Part shown: positions 1-11,800 of the stretch, one piece after another
Layout of the letters: the number at the start of each line of letters is the position of its first letter
How positions within the stretch are numbered: position 1 is the first letter of the stretch
Source of the DNA: Xiphophorus maculatus
Taxonomy: Eukaryota; Chordata; Actinopteri; Cyprinodontiformes; Poeciliidae
NCBI RefSeq assembly: GCF_002775205.1
Contig: NC_036448.1
Coordinates: 5,549,072-5,613,071 of the forward strand
Reading direction: 5' to 3'
Length of the DNA stretch: 64,000 nucleotides
The notes under the pieces: generated by a model
Seen by the model: the letters and a program-made list of their open reading frames with translations, nothing else
Told to the model about the DNA's origin: nothing
Database searches by the model: none
Program-made: the position numbers and the translations under genes

Positions 1-857
1 TGTCAGTTAATTTAGGTGGACAACACTGATTAATGTCTCGATAGAAAGTAACTGATTCATACATTGACATGAATCAGTTGTTTGGTTAATCATCCTTCGT
101 AGTCGCATCAAAAGTTGGTTAGTTAGTAAAGACGGACAACACAATTGTCCAAACATTCATCCCTTTCTATGATCACTCTCTGTGGTTGCCTGCATCAATA
201 TTGGTTATTTAGTCCGTCGGTTGGTTAGTACACTGAATAATTTCTACACACTGGTCATTCTTTGTCATTGTTGTCGTTGTATCAACACCAGTTGGTTAGA
301 AATCTTAAAATTCACAAAAAAAGTTTGTGCAATCAATCAAAGTTGAACTTATTTCAGGTTTTATTAGGTATATATACAGTATATATACCTACTAAAAATA
401 AAAATGGAGAATTATAAATTCAATCCTCCTCCAAACAGAGGCTATATCTGACAGAACCCGCTTGTGATTCTATTTATATATATATATGAGTTTCTCTGAC
501 AATGTTTTGGAGAAATCCAGCCCACTGAGAAATCTGTGATGGAAACTAAAGATTGGAGTGACTGCATGGAAACCTTCCAACCCTTTGGAGGAGGAGGAGC
601 AGGAGAGGTATGACAATCCCACAGGAGACGTGCTGAAAGGCTCATTAATTATAGGACCAACCGGACGGTTGTGGTGACATGAAGAACCGAATAATTTTAG
701 ATTCTTTTGTTCTGTAACTACCTTAACCGTCACAAACTTAAAAAAAAGAAAAAATCACTTATCAGTCATTTATCCCTTGTTTATCTAGCTTAAATAATGC
801 CACGCATGTTCCAGTAAAAGCGGTGAACTCCACCAGTACGACCACGTCTCGTCTTAC

Positions 858-3800
858 ATTTCTGAGTTCATCGTCCAGTATGCAATGTCATCAGAGATCC
901 AGGGGTTACTGGGAAGGCAGCCTTGCATTATGGGATCGTGGCTCTGGTACTGCTCGCTGTACTTGACAAAGCTGCACAGATGCAAAGGCACGCCACACAC
1001 ACAAAAACACACGCACGCACACACACAGATTTGTTGTATTAGTGCAGCAGAACGCAGCAGTTAATGGCCGCTAATTCCAACTTGCCCCAGGAAGGCTCCA
1101 TTAGCTGCTCTTATGGGGGGAGCAGTCAGCTTAGTGCATTAGATCTTGTGCACATAAGATCTAATGGACACGTGAGGACGTGCGCGCGCAGACCTTCATC
1201 GAACCGACACGTACCCTTCGAGGCAGACGGAGGACTTTACTCGGTTTCTTCCGAGGGCTCGCCTGGACGTTTCAATCTGTTGAGGACGAAGACAGATGTG
1301 GTAAACGCAGACACGGACAGACACGTCTGAGCTGCGGCGACGCGTTGTTTACCTCGCTTTTGTAGTAGTCGGTGTTCTAGTTCTGGAAGACAGTAAGACG
1401 GCATCGTCAACTTAAGGCTGCGCACTGACTTGATTTGCAGGTAGATGTAACGGCTGCCAACGAATCGAGCACTTACTTTGACGTAACCCAAGCAGCAATA
1501 AAAACAAAACAACAAAACAGAGGAAAGCGGCGACAGAGTTAGAGAGAGGGCATGCTAATTCAATAAACTGATTGAAATGGGGGAGAAGATGAGGGTCCGA
1601 CCAGAGGGACTTGTGTGCTGAAGTTGTTTGGTCGCTCCAGACCCCAGTCCATCACGTTCTGCACCCCGGGCTAAGAAAAATAATAACAAAAAACATTATA
1701 GATACAGAATAAAACTTTTGTAACGAACATGTTGGGGTTTTTTTTTGTTGCTTTTCCTTGTACATATTTGCTGAAACTGTCGTGACACTACGGTATGAGA
1801 AAGATAATCTGTGAAACGATCGATCTCCTCCACTCTCCTCTTCCTTCAGCCGCTACTGCAGTCTGAAGAAATGCACCGACCAAAAACAACCAATCAGAGC
1901 CGGGAGGCGGGTCTTAGCGCTGTCAGTCACGCTCGTGTACTGCGCTCAGCGTGCTAATGGTGGAGAAGCATAATTGCCATTACAGGAAAAAATGTTTATC
2001 TGCTGCCATGCTAATTAGTCATAGCATTCACAACAGGCTATGCTAGCTGCAGCATAGCTTGTGTCCCCCCCCACACACATTACGTATGATGCCATACAGT
2101 TCCAACAAATACGTAAAAAAATATTTCTATAAAACTTACATAATGCGGTTTTAAATGTGTACAATTAGAGATATAAAGCATTTTGGGTCTGCTGTGTATT
2201 TTGTACAGATATGTGTCACACTGATAGGACAAGTTTGAACCTTGCTGTTGTTTTCCACCGACTCTTCCTTCGATTCCAAAGTTGTTGTTTTTTCTCTTCC
2301 CTGAGTCCTCTTCCTTAATTCATAAGGTCTACCAACATGGAGTCCCCATGCAAACCCTGCTACACCTCACCGCTCTCTCCACCGCGTCGTTCCTCCACTT
2401 TTCTTTTAAACCTCTCCTCCTCCTCTGGATGTGTTTGTGTGAGGATAAAGGGAGGTTTGTGCGCTGAAGAAGTGAGCTGGAGATTTTCTGATTTCTTTCC
2501 ACCCCGCAACGCCGTCTGTGCTTTTGTCAGCTCTGGCTTTTAACAGACTGTCTGAATATTGCATGCGGCGAGGCGCACGCGGGGAACTGTGGATGAGCAT
2601 TAGAGGGACCTCTGATTGTACGGTGGTTGGCAGTTTTTTAATAGTGTTGTAGCTAAAAAAAATTTTAAAAAGTAGTAAATCAGATAGTTACTGCAGAACA
2701 ATTGGATTTTAAAAACACAAATCATAAACTTGTATAAAATTTGGTTCACATGATGCAGGCACAAAGTACAAAATTGGAACTAGAGAAACCGTATCTTTTT
2801 TAACATCCACAGTAACGATTAGGGCTGCATCTAACTATTATTTTAGTAATCAGTTATTCTGACAATTAGTCAGATTGAAAAATTGGCACATTCTTCATAT
2901 TTTTCCTTTAATCACTCAAGTCTTTTTATACAATATTAGAGGTCTAGTAAAGGATCCAAATGAACAAATAATCTCATCCCTTTCTTAAATAAGAAAAATA
3001 AACATTTTGTTGCCTAAAATGCAGTATCATAGCATTACTTTAGTAAATCTGGACTGGGTGAAACTAAAACTATGCCATTTAAGAAGTTTTGACTAAAGCA
3101 TATTTACCAATGTGTAATGATATAGCATAGTAGCTACAATAAAGTGTATCGTAGTCATCACATGGTAGTTTTGACTAGCCTAGGATAGCATAGCATCAAA
3201 TAATATAGTGTTTGACTCTAGCCTAGCTTAACATAGTTTACATAGCATAACATGGCACATCGTGGTATAATATAGCATAGTGTGTTATATCATTGGACAG
3301 CATAGCATGGTATAATATAGTATTGTATAGCATAGCATAGTGTAATATAGTATGGCAAAATACAGGATAATATAGCATATGATAGCTTGATGTAATATAG
3401 AATAGCATATCATGGGGTAATATGTGACATAGTGTGACATAGCACAGAAAGTAAAGGGCTCTGCAGCCTGTAACGGAGCTAATTTGAGCACATTTTCAAT
3501 GCCTTTAAATATCTACACAGATATTTCTACAGCAAAAGTAATAGCACAAACAATCCATTAGGCTACAAATCACACACTTGCCCAATTTTATTCCCACAAG
3601 TACGGAATGCTCCATTCCAAAAACCTCTCTGTCTCTGTCTGTAAAGTGCAATTATTTTTTTCTTTGTTCCCAAAACCTAAATACAAAAGTCAACTCTTGT
3701 CTCTGTCTTCCTAAATCAGTCAAGCGTCGCAGGGCAGGTTTGTCTGAAACTTCATGGGTTAATCATCACGTCTTTTTCTAAAGGGTGCTTATAGCTTTTG

Positions 3801-6405
3801 CTGCTTTCGACGAATTTTGTTGGTACAGAATAGAAGGGAGTGTTGGTGTAATGGTGAGACTACCGGCGGTCTGTTGATGAGCCAGTACGCCTGCTCCTGA
3901 CATTCTAGAACAATTCGGTCGGCCTTCCTCCTCTGTTTGGAGGCCCTGTAAGCGGAAATCACAGCGGAAGTTGGTATGCATGTTTAATGGCGAGAGGGAG
4001 CGGCGCGGCTGCGTGTAAGGGTACCTCAGTTGCTCTCTGGCTTGCATCACCACAAAGTCCCAGGTGTGGTTGATCCGCTTGTGCAGCAGACTGTACCTCT
4101 CCTAAAGAGGCGCGGGGTGGAGGTGGGGGGGGGGGGGAAACGGACGGAAGAGAAGTGGTGACACAAGCAAACTCATTCCTACATAATTCATCGCACACAC
4201 TCATTCTCTGCTTCCAGGATACACACGCACACGGTCCCTACCTTTTCATATTCCATCAGTTCTCCCTGTTTTCTGATGTTCTTTTTAGCCATGTAGATCG
4301 CTGTGGACGTAAAAGCGAAGGAAAATATAATAGAGAGAAGATTAGTGCCAATTCTTTCTTTATCTACATTTTTGCAGATCTGCGCCCTCCTCCTGTAATA
4401 TCTTTATTTTCCTACCGTAGTCCAGCTCTGAGGCGGGCCAGCGGGTACTTGTCCAGAAATAAGGAGTCTGGGAAAACACACAAGATTTTATTTTTTTAAA
4501 CTGATATCGTTCTTCACATGGGCAATAAAAGAAGAGAAACAGACACCGACAGAGGGAAGAGGGATTAATTTAGGAACTTGACTGATGGAGAGAGAGTGAA
4601 AAACAGAGATAAGACACTACTAGAGTTAAAGTGGCAGTTTAGCTAAAGTTAGGCTTACGGAAGACATTTTTATTTTCTTGCTGTTGACACAAACATGCAG
4701 TTGACGGTCTGACCTGGAAGCGGTAGGGCGACTCGTCGGGTCGTAACACCAGGCAGCGAGGCTCTCTGAGAGGGTAGATGTATCCGTATTTGACCAGCAT
4801 CTCGCCAAGATGCAGCGCCTCTGATAAACGAGGAAGAAGAAGAAGACGAGACTATGCATTAGAAAGTGTGCAGTGTCATATTAAGAAAACATATTCCTGA
4901 GTTTTGGCAGTTTTTTACAAAAAGTGGCGCCTTTTCATAGGAGTTTCCAGACCGGGCTGGTAAAAAGTTTAGGGGGTGCAGCTAAAAATTTTATTTTATT
5001 TTTTTACAAAATGTATGTATTTATTTTTATTTATTCAATCCAATGACTGTTTTAAAAAAAAAAAAAAGCTAAATTTTGGTTTACTTTTTTAGGTATTTGT
5101 TTTAATCTCTTTTATATATTTGAATTTTTAAAAATGATCTTTTAACCATGCTAATTTGAGATCTCAAATTATAAGAGGCATTATAAATAAAATGTATTAT
5201 TATTTTTGTTATTATTCCAGAGGGAACCATGGCCTCCACTGGCCCCCCACTTTGGGACACCACTGCCCACTGAGAGGATTCCTTCCCACGTTTCTTTGTG
5301 TCGTCAACTGTAAGCTAGCTGTGCACGTCTAGCACCTGACATTTTTAACTCAGTCAGATTGGATGGAGAGCATCTGTTATAATCAAGTATTAAGTCCCGC
5401 CAAACGTTTTAGATCTGGACTTCGACTAGACCATATAAATCATTCAGTTGCCATCCCAGCAGTATATTTAGGCTCACTTTCCTACTGGACGCAAACCTCC
5501 CCCCCCCCCAATCTTGAAATTAGTTCAGGCATGGTAATATCCCCTGAGGACCTCCGCCGCGAGAGAACACTAATCAAACGCACATCATCAAGCGACTTAA
5601 TCAAATTCCGGCCCAGCGGGGCTCACTCTATTCCTGTTTACTGGAAACAGCCACCCCTGGATCCTGGATCACACACACACACACCCAAAACACATCTACC
5701 TCGTCTCATCTTGAGAGTAAACACCATATCCTGGCAACTCTCCTACGACACACAACAAGCTATGGTCACACACCTTTTATCACCCAGAGCACTCACCCTC
5801 CTCGCAGATGTGGTATTTCTGAATCAGCCAGGTAATTATATCGTGGCCTGTAAAATGAAAACCATAAAAAGAGAGGAAAATGTAATTTAAAAAGTACAAA
5901 AGTATTCTGACATTCTGGAAGTGTTGAAATCCCTTTTTTGTTGTTGTTGTCATATTTTGGTTGGTAGCAGACGATAAAAGTGTGTTGTCACAAGTACACG
6001 CACCTGTCATGGCGTGTGGGATGACAGTGATGAGGAGTCTCTGATTTCTCATCTTCATTCCCATGTCAGGGTCCTGCATGGCCACGAGCACTTTCTCCAT
6101 CTGTCGAATGGGGACACACGCGCATAAAACACAGAAAAGACTAACGCGCTCATCAATAAGTTAGAAGTTCAGAAACAAAACACAACCACGCTCAATCATG
6201 TTTTGATATATTCATTTTCTATTGTGAGGCACAATATATGTAGGGGTTATCTCGGTTCGCTCCTGTTGTACAGTGGAATATTTTATCTATAAATATATAT
6301 ATACATAAAAAAAAAACAGCTAGCGGATTTGAAAGGCGTTACCTTCCGAAAGCATGACATTTGTTCCGGCTGCAGACCTCCTTTAGCCAGGGTATTAATT
6401 GTCAT
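858..6405 (-). CDS. rgs11: R7-family regulator of G-protein signalling RGS11, 5' portion (partial)
   Basis: RGS11 is an R7 RGS protein that binds Gbeta5 through a G-gamma-like (GGL) domain and speeds GTP hydrolysis on Gi/o alpha subunits at the membrane. Twelve exons join in consistent phase: 6405-6343, 6100-6004, 5847-5797, 4820-4714, 4467-4416, 4300-4242, 4101-4025, 3945-3864, 1670-1611, 1376-1353, 1276-1215 and 971-858, giving about 282 residues. The start reads [10 protein letters not shown]. The DEP domain follows ([41 protein letters not shown]), then DHEX ([39 protein letters not shown]). GGL comes last ([36 protein letters not shown]). RVKSSVCLE and VMQAREQLR fit RGS11 better than RGS9, as I remember the human proteins. 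The RGS domain is outside the window on the left. Exons 9 (weak donor) and 10 (24 nt) are the least certain. Confidence 0.87.
1725..1990 (+). mobile_element. Copy of the 49.7-kb TTAA-type element in an rgs11 intron
   Basis: Shares tgctgaaactgtcgtgac, accaatcagagccgggaggc, gtcttagcgctgtcagtcac and aattgccattacagg with that family. It ends about 55 bp before rgs11 exon 9 (1670). Confidence 0.65.
2821..3110 (+). mobile_element. 'agggctg' family DNA element
   Basis: Starts agggctgcatctaactatta with ttttagtaatcagttattct and gacaattagtcagatt. It belongs to a family of MITE-like repeats also seen at 9372, 36525, 38945, 47846 and 53205. In an rgs11 intron. Confidence 0.6.
3115..3440. repeat. Degenerate tandem array of tagcata units
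   Basis: Irregular repeats of the type (c)atagcat(a/g)gtataatatag fill the stretch, for example tagcatagcatag near 3338. It is strongly AT-rich and forms spurious ORFs. In an rgs11 intron. Confidence 0.8.
5345..5445 (+). repeat. Fragment of the same Tc1/mariner-like repeat
   Basis: Shares cagtcagattggatggagag and tctggacttcgactagacca with the copies at 16.8 and 20.6 kb. It lies in an rgs11 intron and forms the start of a long but apparently meaningless plus-strand ORF. Confidence 0.6.
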
Positions 6406-6420
6406 CTTGCGGGATACTAG

Positions 6421-6541
6421 AGATCACCCGGCGGGACGGCGAGGTGCAAAACACCAAAGTGCTGTCGGGAGCGCGCGGCGGCGACAGTGCAACCTTTAGG
6501 CGCGTTTCCGTGAACACCGTGGGCGCGCTCGTGTATATATA
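6421..6541 (-). promoter_or_regulatory. rgs11: Probable rgs11 promoter and leader
   Basis: A TATATATA box at 6534-6541 reads the same on the minus strand. It is followed on that strand by about 110 bp rich in C+G and CpG (6421-6535), which ends just before the rgs11 start codon at 6405-6403. This spacing would put a start site near 6505 and give a leader of about 100 nt. Transcription start is inferred, not seen. The divergent gene ints15 begins 2.4 kb away. Confidence 0.5.
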
Positions 6542-6782
6542 ATGAAAAACCAAAGATATGAGCTGAGTGAAGCAAGATAGAGCTGTTGAATCGTGTGCAT
6601 TTTCTGTTATTTAGTGCAATAAAAACGTTTGTTTTTTTGTTTTGTTGTATTTTTTGTGTAGCACACAATAAAGCAATTGACCATGTTAAAAGTTTATTTT
6701 GGGTAAAAAAAACCCCAAAAAACTACAGCTATTACTTACTCCGTGTTTTTCCTATTTAAACGAATAAGCTAGTCACATCTAC

Positions 6783-6884
6783 TACGGAAAAGGATTAGGG
6801 CCACGGAAGAAAAAAAAAAAAGAGTTCTGACGTTAAAGTCAGAACTCTATTTTTTTCCCCCGGTGGCCCTAATCCTCTTCCGTA
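6783..6884. mobile_element. 102-bp foldback element
   Basis: The outer arms read TACGGAA(A/G)AGGATTAGGGCCAC inward from both ends. An inner inverted pair, GAGTTCTGAC/GTCAGAACTC, surrounds GTTAAA. The arm motif TTAGGGCCA recurs inverted at the end of the ATAAAGTC-rich element near 12455, so this may be a short member of that family. It lies between rgs11 and ints15. Confidence 0.85.
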
Positions 6885-7289
6885 CACGTCTGATTTATTT
6901 TTCGATTATTTTTTTATTATTTTGATTTTATTTTGATAAAATGTTTAAAGTTTGCTTATAAATAAAATGCATGTTGTGCAGGATAATTTAGAAGTCAAAT
7001 TGGTGCAATTCTGCTTTAAATACATTTGAAAGGCTCTTAAAAATTCAGCTTAAAGTTATTGTGGAAAATAAGCAAGGATTTTATTTCTTTGTTTTGTGTA
7101 GTTTTTCATTTTATATTTTAACGCTAACAATATTTTAATGTATTTTATGTTTATTTATAATTATTAAATAACTAATGCTATTTTTTGCAATATATTACAT
7201 ATTTTCAATATATAATCAATATATTTTAATATTATTATAATACTTCATATTTTCTCTGACAATACTGGTGATTTTTATACCAAGCAGGC

Positions 7290-7600
7290 TTCCGTAGGAG
7301 GAGGAAGCGGTTCATTCTCTCCATTAGTGAGATCTATTTTTATTTTATTTTTCTATTTAGTTTGACCCCATTCGGCATTTTTCTGCTGAATTTAGAGTCT
7401 TCGAAAAGGTAAAAGTTTGCAACGTGTCTGTTTGTCTTCTAGGAAAAGCTAACGTGTGTGAGTTTTGGTCGCTAAGCTGAAAAGTAGCCGCTAGTTGTTG
7501 CCTTGCTAACAGTAGGCACAGCAGAATGGACAGAGACCGAGTCAAGGATGAGCTGCGAAAATCCGGAAAATCCTGACTCTGTGGACTTTCAGTGGGCATT
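7290..7600 (+). promoter_or_regulatory. Possible ints15 promoter / non-coding first exon
   Basis: A stretch less AT-rich than its surroundings begins with cttccgtaggaggaggaagcgg and has a donor-like AAAAG|gtaaaag near 7408. Together with the acceptor-like site at 8840 this could be the first, untranslated exon of ints15. Only position and splice-like signals support it. Confidence 0.25.
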
Positions 7601-8562
7601 GGTCACTCTAAAACCCGACATTAAAATGAATACTTTGTTTTCATCTATTTAGTTTGCAATTTTTGCGTCATTTATCAATTTCTTTACAGGAAAAAAAAAA
7701 AAAAGCCTATCGCATTGTTGTATTACTACTCTGTGTTGCTGCTTTTACTTTTGACTGACTTAGCAAAGTGAGCTTTGCATTATCATTGCGGCCCGTGCAG
7801 AAATTCAATCTAACAAGGTATATTTAACTCCTAACAGTCCGCACGTGGACAGGATCTAATGGTTGTTATGGAGACTTGTTGACCCCAAGTGAGGCAGTGT
7901 TTCTACCTTCCTCATCATTCTGCTCACTTATATTGCGGGAGGTTGACTGTCATCCAGCCTGGTTCTCCATAGCCAAAATAAATTAGCCTTTGATTTACAC
8001 CATATTTGACTTGCATCATATTTATACCACAAGGAACCAGGAAATCATTATTTAATAATTTCTTTAGCTCCCAAAAATGAGTTCAATCATATGTCCATTC
8101 TGTGCGACATTTATATAAACAGTAAGTCTAATCATGCTTTTCATATGACCTTGAACAAAAGAACGTGTTATCAAGTTTCTGTTTAATTTGCATTTGATTT
8201 TATCTGTAGGTACTTTATGAATGTACAGTTGTTTAAAATTGCTTTTACTCCACATTATGTACACCATTGAATTTTATGTTCTGTGATGTATATTTTGTTA
8301 CTGCGCTGCTGTTAACAAGTGCATCTCCCCGCTGTGGGATTAATAAAAGACTACTCTATTGTTTTAAAACTCATAATTTTACATGAAAACAGTAAAAAAA
8401 AATTTAAAAAATCCAGAATTTTGAGTTTAATAACAAATATGTTTAATATTGCCTTAAGCATATTATACATTACTTTATTGCATTTATTTGATTTTAATAT
8501 AAAGAAATATAAGTGGGTATAAAAGGCACTTTAATCTAACAAACGACCCTCATTGGAACACA

Positions 8563-8690
8563 AATAATTTATCTAAACTTTAGATAAATTATTAGATTTA
8601 TACTTTATACAGTATAGTCACTTTAGTGACTAAAGTGACTATACAGTGAATCTACAGTCACTTTAGAATCTAAAGTGACTGTAGATTCAC
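8563..8690. repeat. Three consecutive perfect palindromes
   Basis: Three hairpins lie one after another. Arms of 15 bp at 8563-8577 and 8579-8593 have a 1-base centre. Arms of 15 bp at 8612-8626 and 8630-8644 have centre TGA. Arms of 22 bp at 8646-8667 and 8669-8690 have a 1-base centre. The second and third share the core AGTCACTTTAG. They sit 157 bp upstream of the ints15 start codon. Confidence 0.95.
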
Positions 8691-8846
8691 TTCTCCAGTG
8701 TGAGGTTGTCCTCCTACAATAGAGGAAATTGACTTTAAAGCTGTTGACGCGTCGTTCCTTAGGGGGCTAACAGTTTATTTTCCACATCTGTACGGTAAAG
8801 ACATCCAGACATTAAACATGTGTGTGTGTTCCCCTGTCAGGTTGCG

Positions 8847-11800
8847 ATGGGTGACATCCGTCAGTCATTGCTGCCTCGGGACGTGCTAAGCGCCGCCAAG
8901 GAGCTGCTCTACCACTTGGATATCTACATCTGCAACATGGTGCAGTCGGGCAGGCAGCCCCCTCAGGTCGACTCCAAAACCCTGGATCTGATCGAGGAGT
9001 TCATCCTGCACACGCCCAAGGACAGAAACACACCAGTCAGAGTAAGCCCTTCCCCCAAAAAGTCCCTTAGAGTAAATACTCAACAGCATCAAAATGTAAA
9101 CACCAATTATTATTATTATTTTTTTCTCCAACAGAGGATGAGTGCTCTGCAGGAGCTGCAGCTCCTGGAGATCATGTGCAGCTGTTTCCAGGAACAGAGT
9201 CGGGACACGGTGCGCCAGCTCATGTTCTCCGCCCTCTTCAATCTCCAAGGAAACCAGGCGGATGAGAGTCGGATGGCGCTGCTGAGCAAACTGGTCTCCA
9301 TGGCAGTCGCTGTGGGCAGGGTTCCCATTCTGGAATGTGCTGCCACCTGGCTACAGGTGAGGAGTCCATGTAGGGCTGGAACGATTATCGGATTGATCGT
9401 GATGAACCTAGAGGAGATTTGGGTAGAACAGATTTAATTACTTATTATCTTAAATGCAAAATGTATATGTTTTTTTGTACAGCATTGCCTTAATTACTGC
9501 TCTCAGTATGTTCTTTCAGCAAATTGCCTGTGTTGAGCCTGTAAATGCTAACGATTAATCGATTAGTAAAATAGTTGACGATTATTTCAACAAGCGATTA
9601 ATCAGATTGATTGTTTCAGCGGTATTGTGAAGAAGGAAAATAATTTACGGTGTTGAGTATTTTTACAAATAAAAATCAGAGTAGAGTGGTATGCTTTTAT
9701 TTCTGGCCCCCTCTAATCTGTTGCCCCTGAATAAAACTCTAAGCCTCTGTCATGTGGAGTGTGGAAGTGTTGATGCTCTGCCTGCCTGTGGTTGTGCCTA
9801 CAGAGGACCCATTGTTTGTACTGCGTCCGCCTGGCGCAGGTACTGGTGGACGACTACTGCAGCATGGTACCGGGATCTGGGCCCACCCTGCACAACATCC
9901 ACAGCGCCAGCCCACGCTTCTGCTGCCAGTTCATCGCAGCCGTCACCACTCTGTACGACCTCACCTCAGGTATGTCCGGATCACGCAGAAATCCTCAGCG
10001 TTGGAGCGGAACACCTAGCAACCTCAACAACACGTCTTGTTTTTTAAACATTTTCCAGAGGAGCTCACGCCTCCGATGGAGCTTCTCCAGATGATCGTGT
10101 CGTGGATCCAAGACGACCCCCGGCTGGTCCTGATCACCTTCCTCAACTCGCCCCTGTCCGGCAGCCAGCCAATCAGCTCTCTGGACGTGACGCCGCTCGG
10201 CGGGTTGATCCGCTGGTGCATCAAAGCGCCGCTGGCCTACAGGCGGAACAAGAAGCAGGCGAACGACGGGAGCTCTGACGGCGAGCTGGACGCGGCGCGC
10301 CTCTTCTCTGCTCTACATCTAAGTGTTCTTCAGGTGTGTGTGCGTTTGTTTGTAATACCTTGTGTGGACCATTTTGCTGACACATACTACACTGCTTTTG
10401 GGTCAGGTGTTAGATTTAGGACTAAAGTGTGAATTGAGTTTTGGTTAGGGTTAGGTATGCAATGGTTTGCTATAGGGTAAGGGTAAGGTTTAGGCTGTAG
10501 AAATGAATGGAAGTCAATGGAAAGTCTCCACAAAGATAACTATGCGTGTGTGTTTGTGTGCTAGTTAAACATTAAAGATATGTTGCGATGTTATGTCACA
10601 CGCGCAAGGTCCCACCTGCCAGCTCCCTGCAGTAAGGCAACAAAACCGCTAGCTGCCAATAACTACCACTGGTTTTAGCTGTCAAGTTATCAACACAACA
10701 TGCTAAATCTTAAATGTCAACACTACGACAGCCGGGTAACAAAGTCCAAGGGTATCACATGTCACAGGTCAGTGAAAAGTTAAAATAACATAAAAAAATA
10801 GCAAAGGAGAGGGAAGTAAGTCAGCTATGCTAGCTTGACTTTGACAACCTTACGATGTAGATGTGCTGCAGAATTTGGAGTGTCTCGGTTGAGTTAAAAT
10901 AAAAAGGCGATCCACACAACAACTCTGACAGACTGTCAGTAGAGCAGGTGTTTCAATTAGATAATCAACCACCGGCGTGTTCAGAGTTCAGACGATTGTT
11001 TTTTAATAATTGTAAAGTAAACATTAAACCTGAAGACATAAAACTGTAACGGACTGAATGTTCTGTTCTTTGTGTGGGAAATGTTTGCGTGTTTTATGGT
11101 GTTAGATCAGGGGTGGGCAACTCCAGGCCTCGAGGGCCGGTCTCCTGCAAATTTTAGATGTGTCTCTACTTCAACACACCTGAGTCAAATAATGAGGTCA
11201 TTAGCAGGACTCTGGAGAACTTGACTGCACTTAGGAGGTGATTCAGCTGTTGGATTCAAGTGTGTTGGATCAGGGAGACATCTAAGAGTTGCAGGACACC
11301 GGCCCTCGAGGACCAGGATTGCCCACCCCTGTGTTAGATCCTGACATGCTCGTGGAGCTGTTGTCAGTCGGTTGCTACGGTAATGAATCTTTGTGTAGTG
11401 TAGCCAATAGGGGTGGTTTTGAGTTGTTCTTCAATGGTTTTTTTGTGTTATTTTTCCCTTTGCACTACTGCGGCAGCGCGGGTATGGATTTCATGTAGAA
11501 GAATCATCTTTTTGCCCTTTAGAGTTGTGCACGTCCGAAATTTCTGCATCTACACATTCAGTCCAAACAGTGACGACGACCAAACAGTTTTTTTTCTCTC
11601 CGCCTTCTCCCTAATGCAGGTGTTCATGCTTTTACCCAACATACTCAACGAGAAGGGGCTCTTCGGTCGCCTAGCGCTGCTTCAGATGGAGTCGGTGGCC
11701 GCCCTGACCTCCGATCTCTCTCGCCTCCTGGACCAGGCCGACAAACACACACACGCAGCCACCAGCGACACACACGCTGCGCCTCAGCTGGCCCTGGACC

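Noticed and set aside
442..733. ORFs left of the last visible rgs11 exon, checked for the RGS domain
   Set aside because: No RVERW, GENL.FW or YVLD-type RGS motifs in either strand; the RGS exons must lie outside the window.
3285..3491. Tyr/Leu/Ile-rich minus ORF resembling a membrane peptide
   Set aside because: Translation of the tagcata tandem repeat.
5363..5890. 175-codon plus-strand ORF
   Set aside because: It starts inside a Tc1-like repeat fragment, crosses rgs11 exon 3 in antisense, contains a C run and CA repeat, and has no domain. Chance open frame.
8886..9248. 120-codon minus-strand ORF
   Set aside because: Antisense shadow of ints15 exons 1 and 2, and it crosses a TTATTA tract in the intron.
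10440..10470. ggttagggttagg as interstitial telomere repeat
   Set aside because: Only two TTAGGG units, embedded in a longer interspersed repeat that has this motif as part of its body.
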